Source: Deltaproteobacteria bacterium (GTDB taxonomy: Bacteria > Desulfobacterota > Binatia > UBA12015). From it: 32,347 nt of DNA. A program made the position numbers and the translations under genes. This document shows, piece after piece, positions 26,921-32,347 of the stretch. Each line of letters opens with the position of its first letter. The first letter of the stretch is position 1. The notes under the pieces were generated by a model. The model saw only the letters and a program-made list of their open reading frames with translations, had not been told where the DNA came from and ran no database searches. The stretch is from the NCBI GenBank assembly GCA_016874715.1, contig VGTK01000053.1, forward strand, positions 1 through 32,347. Reading direction: 5' to 3'.

Positions 26921-28309
26921 ATGGACGCCGAACCGAGCACCTTCCTCCTCACCGGCGACCACGCGACACCACGCAGCGGCGCGATCGGGCACTCGCGCGG
27001 CGTCATCTGGTCACTCGCCTGGCCGGTCATCATCACGATGCTCTCCGAGTCGCTGGTCGGACTCGTCGACATGCTGTTCGTGGCACGGCTCGGAGCGCCG
27101 TCGGTCGCGGCGGTGGGCACGGGAGCGCAGATCCTGGGTGGCGTCGCCGTCACCATGACCGCCGTCGGCACCGGAACGCTCGCGCTCGTCGCGCGCGCGA
27201 TCGGCGCGGCGCGGCTCGGCGAGGCGGAACGCGTGCTCGGCCAGTCGATCATCGTCGCCGCAGCGCTGGCCGGGCTGGTCGTCGTGCCGGTGATCCTGTT
27301 CGCGAGCCCGCTGGTGGCGGCATTCGGGGTCGAGCCGCAGGTGGTCGAGCTCGGCGCCGGCTTCGTCCGCCTGGTGATGCTGTCGATCCCCGCGTCGGCG
27401 GTGATCTTCGTGGTCGCGTCAGGGTTGCGCGGCGCGGGCGACACGCGCACACCGCTCGTCGTCGGCCTCACCGTGAACGCACTCAACGTGCTCGGCAACT
27501 GGGTCTTCATCTTCGGCAAGCTCGGCATGCCCGCGCTCGGCGTGCGCGGCTCGGGCCTCGCGACCGCCCTCGCCTTCACCGCCGGAATGGTGCTCGCGCT
27601 CTTCCTCCTCGCGTCGGGGCGGCTGCGCCTGCAGCTCGGCTGGCGCGACCTCGCACTCCACCGCGAGACGATCCGCCGCGTCCTGCAGATCGGCTACCCG
27701 GCGGCCGCCGAGCAGCTGCTGATGCAGTTCGGCTTCTTTCTCTACCTGCTGTTCGCGGCGCGCTACGGGACCGACGCCGTGGCTGCGTACTTCATCGGCG
27801 TGCGCATCCTCGCGCTGTCCTTCCTGCCGGGCTTCGGCTTCGCGGCCGCGGCAGCGGCGCTGGTCGGGCAGAATCTCGGCGCCGGGCTGCCGCAGCGCGC
27901 GCAGACGGCCGGCTGGCATGCAGCCTTTATGTCGGTCGCGCTCATGTCGACGACCGGCATCGTCATCGCCGTCTTCGCGGAGGAGATCGCGCACCTCTTC
28001 GTCGACACCCCGGCGGTGGTGGCCGGCACGGTCTCGTTCATCTACATGCTCGCCATCTCGCAGCCGCTCATGGCGATGGACTTCACCATCGGCGGTGCCC
28101 TGCGCGGGGCCGGTGACACGCGCTTTCCCCTGCTGACGGTGCTGATCGCGTTCTACGGCTGCCGGCTCGGCATGTCGTTCCTGGTGGTGAGCGTCCTGAA
28201 CCTGAGCCTCGCCTGGCTCTGGACGGCGCTCATCGGCGACTACGTCGCCCGCGCCGCACTCAAGGCCTGGCGCTTCCGGCGCGGCGACTGGCAGACGATC
28301 TCCGTGTAG
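26921..28309 (+). CDS. MATE family efflux transporter
   Basis: A 462-residue integral membrane protein with 12 predicted helices in two related halves, the usual MATE length. Diagnostic segments: WSLAWPVIITMLSESLVGLVDMLFVARLG at the start of the first half, ASGLRGAGDTRTPL and the matching IGGALRGAGDTRFPLL in the second half, and YPAAAEQLLMQFGFFLYLLFAARYGTDAVAAY. These proteins export cationic drugs or metabolites by Na+ or H+ antiport; the substrate is unknown. The ATG at 26921 is preferred although its ribosome site is weak. The 3' end is 8 bp from the next start, so it may head the set with the HTTM genes. Confidence 0.92.
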   Translation: MDAEPSTFLLTGDHATPRSGAIGHSRGVIWSLAWPVIITMLSESLVGLVDMLFVARLGAPSVAAVGTGAQILGGVAVTMTAVGTGTLALVARAIGAARLGEAERVLGQSIIVAAALAGLVVVPVILFASPLVAAFGVEPQVVELGAGFVRLVMLSIPASAVIFVVASGLRGAGDTRTPLVVGLTVNALNVLGNWVFIFGKLGMPALGVRGSGLATALAFTAGMVLALFLLASGRLRLQLGWRDLALHRETIRRVLQIGYPAAAEQLLMQFGFFLYLLFAARYGTDAVAAYFIGVRILALSFLPGFGFAAAAAALVGQNLGAGLPQRAQTAGWHAAFMSVALMSTTGIVIAVFAEEIAHLFVDTPAVVAGTVSFIYMLAISQPLMAMDFTIGGALRGAGDTRFPLLTVLIAFYGCRLGMSFLVVSVLNLSLAWLWTALIGDYVARAALKAWRFRRGDWQTISV

Positions 28310-28317
28310 GCCGGCCG

Positions 28318-28740
28318 ATGCGCACACGGGAGTTGGCCGTCTCGTGCTTCGTCGCGGCATTCGTCACGCTGAAGCTGATCGAGGGGTTCGGCGCTCTGGA
28401 AGCCTGGCCGCTCACCCACGTGCCGATGTTCGCGGTGCGCCGCCCGCCCGAGGAGCTCCCGGTGCGACGCACGATCGAGGCGCGCCGGGCCGGCCGCTGG
28501 TTCGAGCTCCGTCCGTGGCAGCTCGGCCTCAACCGCGCCGAGCTCGCAGGCCGGCTGCTGAGGGATCCCGATCCCGGCGTGGGCTGCGGCGAGGTCGTAC
28601 GCGAGTTCAACACGCGCCGTCCGGCCTGGCTGCGGATCGAGGAGGCGTACGTCCGGGCGCTGACCGTCGCCCGTCCGGGCAGCGGCGCACGCGACGTCGA
28701 GCACCGGTTCCCGTGCCCGCTCGACGTGACACGGCGATGA
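28318..28740 (+). CDS. Small membrane-anchored protein upstream of HTTM protein
   Basis: A 140-residue protein not assigned to a family. One N-terminal membrane segment (VSCFVAAFVTLKLIEGFGAL) is followed by WPLTHVPMFAVRRP, a motif that recalls small proteins encoded beside HTTM/VKGC-like genes (memory-based, not checked). A soluble domain then follows with W, R-rich strands (TIEARRAGRWFELRPWQLGL) and one Cys pair separated widely (VGCGEVV ... RFPCPLD). Start and stop are set by ATG 28318, 8 bp after the MATE stop, and a TGA that overlaps the HTTM start by 4 bp (ATGA). Tight coupling suggests that it works with the HTTM protein as a membrane partner. Confidence 0.7.
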   Translation: MRTRELAVSCFVAAFVTLKLIEGFGALEAWPLTHVPMFAVRRPPEELPVRRTIEARRAGRWFELRPWQLGLNRAELAGRLLRDPDPGVGCGEVVREFNTRRPAWLRIEEAYVRALTVARPGSGARDVEHRFPCPLDVTRR

Positions 28741-29723
28741 GCGACGAAGAGACGGGAACCGTCGGGCGCGCCGTCACGGCGTGGCGCGCACGCTGGTTCC
28801 CCGAGGCTCCGCTGTCCGACCTCGCCGTCGCGCGGGTGCTGCTCGCGACGGTCGTCGTCTACCTGAACGCGGGTGGATTGCGCTTCTCGCTCGTTCCGCG
28901 CGCACCGTCGATCGCGTGGGAGCCGGTCTCCTTCCTCGCGGCTGCGGGCGCGGAGCAGCCGACCGCGGCGTGGCTGCACGGGCTGCATCTCGCGACCAGC
29001 GTCGCGCTGATCGCCACGGTCGCCGGGCTCGCCACCAACGTCGCGATGGCCGCGGCGTTCGTCCTGCAGCTCGTGCAGGAGGGCTTGCTGAACAGCCTGG
29101 GCAAGGTCACGCACTCGACGATCCCGCTGCTGCACGCGATGCTGTTCTTCGCGCTCGCGCCGTGCGGTGGGTCCTGGTCGCTCGACGCGTCCTTCCGGCG
29201 CTGGCACCAACGATCGGGGCGCAGCGCGCGATCCCCGAGCGCGCGATCGGCGAGCGCGCCGCCCACCTCCCGCTTCGCGCGCTGGCCGTTCGAGCTGCTG
29301 CTGCTCGAGCTCGCGTTCTACTACTTCGACGCGGGGCTCACCAAGCTCGTCACGAGCGGCCCCGCGTGGGCCGACGGCTACACCCTGCAGTACCATCTGC
29401 TGCACCACGACACGTCCGTGGGGCGCCTCCTCGCGCCGCATCTCGCGATCTGCGCGCTGCTGTCGACCGCCGCTCTCGCGTTCGAGCTGCTCTTTCCTCT
29501 CGCCGTGGTGTTCCGCCGGCTGCGCCCGTATTTCCTGGCAGCGGGAGTCTGCTTCCACCTGGGCAATCACCTGCTGCTCGATCTGATCTTCTGGCCGGTG
29601 CTCGCGGTCTACCCGCTCGTCGTGCCGTGGTCCGTGCTGCAGCGCCGTGTCGCGGCGCTCTTCCACCGCTACGGTACGCTCCGCCGGGAGCGACTCTCGA
29701 ACGAGGGGACGGATCATGAATGA
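28737..29723 (+). CDS. HTTM domain (vitamin K-dependent carboxylase-like) membrane protein
   Basis: A 328-residue multi-helix membrane protein. HTTM-domain features: AVARVLLATVVVYLNAGG (first helix), HSTIPLLHAMLFFALAPCGG, FELLLLELAFYYFDAGLTKL, then the characteristic ADGYTLQYHLLHHDT, FELLFPLAVVF and AGVCFHLGNHLLLDLIFWP. The domain is homologous to the membrane part of gamma-glutamyl carboxylase, but the bacterial function is mostly unknown; no carboxylase-specific claim is made. A low-complexity Arg/Ser loop at about 29215-29275 (SGRSARSPSARSASAPPTSR) sits between helices. Start ATG overlaps the previous stop, and the stop is inside the next gene (8-bp overlap). It is therefore the middle of a three-gene coupled unit. 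Confidence 0.85.
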   Translation: MSDEETGTVGRAVTAWRARWFPEAPLSDLAVARVLLATVVVYLNAGGLRFSLVPRAPSIAWEPVSFLAAAGAEQPTAAWLHGLHLATSVALIATVAGLATNVAMAAAFVLQLVQEGLLNSLGKVTHSTIPLLHAMLFFALAPCGGSWSLDASFRRWHQRSGRSARSPSARSASAPPTSRFARWPFELLLLELAFYYFDAGLTKLVTSGPAWADGYTLQYHLLHHDTSVGRLLAPHLAICALLSTAALAFELLFPLAVVFRRLRPYFLAAGVCFHLGNHLLLDLIFWPVLAVYPLVVPWSVLQRRVAALFHRYGTLRRERLSNEGTDHE

Positions 29724-30480
29724 CGGCAGGGACTGGAGCGCACGCCTCGACGCCATGCGCGCGGAACTCGAGGGACTCGCCGCCGAGGTGCGACGCCTGG
29801 TCGCGGCGACGGTCGCCGTGGATGCGCCACGCGAGGCGATCGTCGCGGCGACGCGCGCGGTCGCGCGTGTCGCCGACGCGCTCGAGCGCCACGTTCCGAC
29901 GCCGCACCCGCCGCGCTATCCGGGCGGCAACGCAGCGGTGCGCGACGCGGCGGACTTCTTCCCGTTCGACCCGGTGATCGGGCGCCTGAGCCCCATCGCA
30001 CCGCCGGTGAAGGTCGAGTGGCACGACCCGGTCGCGGTCGGGCTCGTGCGCTTCACGGTCCCGTACGAGGGACCGCCCGGCTGCGTGCACGGGGCGATCA
30101 TCGCCGCGACCTTCGACCAGGTGTTCAACGTCGCGAACCTGATGCGCGGCGTCGCCGGCCCGACCCGCAAGCTCGAGATCCGCTACCGGAAGCCGACGCC
30201 GCTGCTCGCCGACCTGCGCTTCGAGGGCTGGATCGACCGCGTCGAGGGACGCGAGGTACACACGCTCGGGCGGATCCTGCACGGCGACACCGTGACCGTG
30301 GAGGCCGAGGGCACGTTCGTGCAGATCTCGCACGAACGGGTGATGCAGATGCTCGACGCCGGGCGTCCGGCGGCCGACCCGACGGCTCCACCCGCCGACG
30401 ACCCGGCCACGCGGAACACGGAGCCGGAGACGACCGCCGGCCGCACGCAGCGCGTCCGTTCGCCCGGCGACGGCAGCTGA
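29716..30480 (+). CDS. PaaI-type acyl-CoA thioesterase (hot-dog fold) with N- and C-terminal extensions
   Basis: A 254-residue protein. An N-terminal helical region (1-60, ELEGLAAEVRRLVAATVAVD) precedes a hot-dog domain: FFPFDPVIGRLSPIAPPVKV, then FTVPYEGPPGCVHGAIIAATFDQVFNVAN with the VHGxxIA...D motif of PaaI/THEM4-like thioesterases, and KLEIRYRKPTPLLADLRFEG. The tail (about 215-254, Pro/Thr-rich) is probably disordered. It likely hydrolyses an acyl-CoA; which one is unknown. The start has GAGGGGA about 6 nt upstream and overlaps the HTTM stop by 8 bp. It ends the small-protein / HTTM / thioesterase unit. A 132-bp gap to the chagasin stop shows no features. Confidence 0.82.
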   Translation: MNDGRDWSARLDAMRAELEGLAAEVRRLVAATVAVDAPREAIVAATRAVARVADALERHVPTPHPPRYPGGNAAVRDAADFFPFDPVIGRLSPIAPPVKVEWHDPVAVGLVRFTVPYEGPPGCVHGAIIAATFDQVFNVANLMRGVAGPTRKLEIRYRKPTPLLADLRFEGWIDRVEGREVHTLGRILHGDTVTVEAEGTFVQISHERVMQMLDAGRPAADPTAPPADDPATRNTEPETTAGRTQRVRSPGDGS

Positions 30481-30612
30481 CGGTCGCGTCGTCTTCGTCG
30501 GTCGCGCAGGGCGAGACGAGCGTGCCTCTCCGTCCGGCGTCCGCACCGGCTCCACCGCTCACGCAGGGGGAACCGGCAAGGCGCTGCATCCGACGACGGC
30601 GAACGGAAGCTG

Positions 30613-30993
30613 CTACTCCACCTCGACCGAGTAGACCGCGAGGCGCGCGGGCGCCATGTCCTCCCACGGTCGCCGGTAGGCGAGCTCGATCTTCGCCCAG
30701 CCCGGTGCGACCGCGGCGAAGGTCCAGACCTCCCTGCCGCCGGCCCCGAGCGCGGCACTCGTCCCCTGCTCGTAGGACGTGCCGAGATGCGTCAGCACGT
30801 CCGTGTCGAGTGGCTTCGCGAGCTGCCACGCGAAGCCCGTCGCGTGGTTCGCGTCGAGCACGACGGTGAAGGTCGCCCCCGGCGCGGCGACGATCTCGGC
30901 CGGCGCCGCGCCGGACGAGGATGCGAGCCGCGAGCACGACGGCAGGGCGAGCACGAGCGCCACCGCGAGCAGAGCCGCGCGCACCCCGCTCAC
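30613..30993 (-). CDS. Chagasin-like cysteine protease inhibitor (I42), probable lipoprotein
   Basis: A 126-residue exported protein with signal VRAALLAVALVLALPSC, where LPSC is a possible lipobox (Cys20). The mature part has the three chagasin loops: DANHATGFAWQL (NxTTGYxW motif, Thr pair here HATGF), GAGGREVWTFAAVAPG, and YRRPWEDMAPARLAVYSV. Chagasins block papain-like proteases. It starts at GTG 30993, 4 nt after GGGGA. The GTG overlaps a TGA (GTGA) that ends the last mini-ORF of the 31-bp array. A start at ATG 31056 in the same frame would add 21 residues. The gene lies downstream of the HAD and ClC genes on the same strand. Confidence 0.85.
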   Translation of the reverse strand: MSGVRAALLAVALVLALPSCSRLASSSGAAPAEIVAAPGATFTVVLDANHATGFAWQLAKPLDTDVLTHLGTSYEQGTSAALGAGGREVWTFAAVAPGWAKIELAYRRPWEDMAPARLAVYSVEVE

Positions 30994-31237
30994 GCGTTCC
31001 CCGCGGCGGCGCGCACCCCGCTCATGCGTTCTTCGTGGCGGCGAGCACCGGCTCATGCGTTCCCCGTGGCGGCGAGCACCGGCTCATGCGTTCCCCGTGG
31101 CGGCGAGCACCGGCTCATGCGTTCCCCGTGGCGGCGCGCACCGGCTCATGCGTTCCCCGTGGCGGCGAGCACCGGCTCATGCGTTCCCCGTGGCGGCGCG
31201 CACCGGCTCATGCCTTGCGCGTGGCGGCGCGCAGCGC
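30989..31237 (-). repeat. 31-bp tandem array at the HAD/chagasin junction (array B)
   Basis: Units start (plus strand ctcatgcg) at 31021, 31052, 31083, 31114, 31145 and 31176, all 31 bp. A 32-bp divergent unit starts at 30989, and a more divergent copy (31207-31237) codes the last residues of the HAD protein. Units differ by single bases (for example gcgagcacc or gcgcgcacc; ttcttcg at 31021). On the minus strand each carries a copy of the HAD tail (AATxxA), GGGGA, and an overlapping stop/start ATGA. The array therefore comes from the original HAD-stop/chagasin-start junction. Confidence 0.95.
30990..31211 (-). other. Chain of overlapping mini-ORFs through array B
   Basis: From ATG 31211, which overlaps the HAD TGA as ATGA, a 21-codon ORF ends at TGA 31148-31146, overlapping ATG 31149. 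A second of 21 codons ends at 31086-31084, overlapping ATG 31087. A third ends at 31024-31022, overlapping ATG 31025. The last, MSGVRAAAGNA, ends at 30992-30990, overlapping the chagasin GTG (30993). Most units also have GGGGA 4-5 nt before the ATG. The other phase (31180, 31118, 31056) leads in frame into chagasin. Geometry is read directly; translation of the mini-ORFs is inferred. Confidence 0.7.
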
Positions 31238-31894
31238 CGCCAGGTCGGCATCGGCGAGCTCGCCGATGCGCTCGACGGTCACGTCCGGCTTCCGGTACTT
31301 CGCGACCTCGCGCTCGTCGCGGGCGTAGTGGCCCTGGCGCGGGAAGACGGTGGTCACACGCTCCCCCCAGATCTTCTTGACGGCGTCGAGGATGCGCACC
31401 TTGTCGTCGACCAGCACGTAGTGCTCGGCGGGGTACCGGCGCTCGACGTCGTCGAGCTCGAGCTCCTTGTGCACGTAGATCAGGATGTTGCTCTCCACCG
31501 CCTCCTGCAGCCCCGAGCGCTCGATCTTGCGCGGCTGGAAGACCACGTCGCCGTCGGACAGGATCACGACCGGCCCCCACTGCCGGAAGCGGTCGACGGC
31601 GTCGAGCGAGCCCGGGAACAGCCGGTTCGCGAACTGGTAGTTGACGAGGAACGACGACACCGCGAGCAGGTGGGAGTCGCGCGGGTTCTCGACGCGGTAG
31701 CGCTGCAGCGCACCGAGGTAATCGGCGTAGCCGACCTCGCGGCGCAGCTCCTCGAAGATCGCCCAGTAGCGCTGCTGGCGCTCGTGACCGACCTCGGCCT
31801 CGAGGAAGCGCATCATGTCCTGCACGACGCGGTCGTTGTCGAGCAGCGTGTTGTCGACGTCGAACAGTGAGACCACCGGATGCTTCGCCATCAT
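31208..31894 (-). CDS. HAD-family hydrolase
   Basis: A 228-residue haloacid dehalogenase-like phosphatase. Motif I is FDVDNTLLDND with the nucleophile D12 and D14, motif II is VVILSDGDVVF (Ser/Thr site), and motif IV is HYVLVDDKVRIL with the acidic pair. A helical cap lies between motifs I and II (DMMRFLEAEVGHERQQRYWA to RYRVENPRDSHLL). It probably cleaves a phosphate ester; the substrate is unknown. The first ATG at 31894 overlaps the stop of the ClC gene as TGATG, and GGAGAGG lies just upstream; a second ATG at 31891 is also possible. The C-terminal tail (LRAATRKA) and stop are the source or a copy of the array B unit. Confidence 0.9.
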   Translation of the reverse strand: MMAKHPVVSLFDVDNTLLDNDRVVQDMMRFLEAEVGHERQQRYWAIFEELRREVGYADYLGALQRYRVENPRDSHLLAVSSFLVNYQFANRLFPGSLDAVDRFRQWGPVVILSDGDVVFQPRKIERSGLQEAVESNILIYVHKELELDDVERRYPAEHYVLVDDKVRILDAVKKIWGERVTTVFPRQGHYARDEREVAKYRKPDVTVERIGELADADLAALRAATRKA

Positions 31895-32347
31895 CAGCCC
31901 TCTCCGCCGCGCGTGTCGCGCTTGGCGTCCGAAACGGAGTCGTCGCCCATCAGCACCTGTCCGGTACCGATCGCGAACATCCCGATCACCGTGAGCGTCA
32001 GGTTGCCGCTCGCCTCGGCGATCATCAGCATGCCCGCGAGCGGAATGCGATAGCCCGCCGCGAGGAAGCACGCACCGCCGAGGAGCGGCAGGAAGTTGCT
32101 CTCGCCGCGATCCAGCGCACGCGTGACGATCTCGCCGACGAACACCCCGGTCACGGCGAGCGAGGTGAAGACGCCGCCGCCGCCCGCGCCGAACACGCAC
32201 GCAAGCGTGCCCGCGGTGCGCACCAGCAGCGTCGCCGCGAGCAGCCCCGTCGCGTGCTCGCCGGAGGCGAGCCAGTCCGCGGCGGCATAGCCCGGGCCGA
32301 ACGTGATCCAGCGCCCGGCGAGCGCGTGCCCGAGCACCGCGAGCGCC
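31894..32347 (-). CDS. ClC-type chloride channel/antiporter, C-terminal part (5' end outside window)
   Basis: At least 150 residues of the C-terminal half of a ClC transporter, cut by the window edge. Family-like segments: VFGAGGGGVFTSLAVTGVFVGEIV (corresponding to the GxFxPxxxxGAxxG selectivity region; Pro is Ser here), LPLLGGACFLAAGYRIPLAGMLMIAEASGN (AAxxRAPLxxxxxxxE region with the Glu), and LTVIGMFAIGTGQVLMGD. It ends without CBS domains. The stop TGA overlaps the HAD ATG by one base (TGATG), so the two are coupled. Ion specificity cannot be stated. Confidence 0.8.
   Translation of the reverse strand, partial: ALAVLGHALAGRWITFGPGYAAADWLASGEHATGLLAATLLVRTAGTLACVFGAGGGGVFTSLAVTGVFVGEIVTRALDRGESNFLPLLGGACFLAAGYRIPLAGMLMIAEASGNLTLTVIGMFAIGTGQVLMGDDSVSDAKRDTRGGEG

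Noticed and set aside
30989..31237. CRISPR array or coding repeat domain at the HAD/chagasin junction
   Set aside because: No spacers, and a 31-bp period does not keep one reading frame; the mini-ORF chain explains the geometry better.

Overview
This 32.3 kb window is a piece of a very G+C-rich bacterial chromosome, about 70% G+C by eye, with G or C in nearly every third codon position. It contains no rRNA or tRNA that I can see and no phage module. The gene content fits an aerobic, lipid-using environmental bacterium with many secreted beta-helix, NHL and calcium-loop proteins. It has acyl-CoA ligase, enoyl-CoA hydratase and thioesterases, and oxygen-dependent enzymes (P450, Rieske-type, 2-oxoglutarate oxygenase, BluB). 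Such gene sets occur in deltaproteobacteria-like and Binatota-like lineages, but no marker here proves the taxonomy.

Layout. 1-3.3 kb: a 31-bp tandem array, then three minus-strand genes (GST-like, AhpD-like, FadD-like acyl-CoA synthetase). 3.5-4.6 kb: a secreted beta-helix protein. 4.6-8.5 kb: a P450 divergent from a plus-strand run of enoyl-CoA hydratase, BluB, a Rieske-like small protein and a Rieske-oxygenase-like catalytic domain. 8.8-12.5 kb: three secreted proteins, one cut by an in-frame TAG. 12.8-15.1 kb: a 2OG oxygenase divergent from an APC permease. 15.0-16.4 kb: a minus-strand HPt / DUF420 / thioesterase operon. 16.58-17.90 kb: a complete IS with imperfect inverted repeats, a probable 16-bp target duplication and an amber-interrupted transposase. 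18.0-24.0 kb: a secreted DUF11-like protein, an M19 dipeptidase with an altered metal-site residue, and full-length metH. 24.3-25.4 kb: two 5'-truncated genes abutting head to head. 25.4-30.5 kb: a Tat-exported phosphoesterase, a MATE exporter, and a coupled set of a small membrane protein, an HTTM protein and a PaaI-type thioesterase. 30.6-32.3 kb: a minus-strand ClC channel (partial), HAD hydrolase and chagasin-like inhibitor.

The most unusual structure is the HAD/chagasin junction. A 31-bp segment carries the end of the HAD gene, a ribosome-binding-like GGGGA and an overlapping ATGA stop/start. It has been tandemly copied so that the two genes are joined by a chain of mini-ORFs whose stops each overlap the next start, ending exactly on the chagasin start codon. 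A second reading phase of the same array runs in frame into chagasin.

Functional links: BluB makes the lower ligand of cobalamin, which metH in the same window uses. The FadD-like ligase, enoyl-CoA hydratase, P450, Rieske-like pair and thioesterases suggest lipid or sterol-like substrate metabolism. The 2OG oxygenase beside an amino-acid permease suggests modification of a free amino acid. These links are inference from gene content and spacing.
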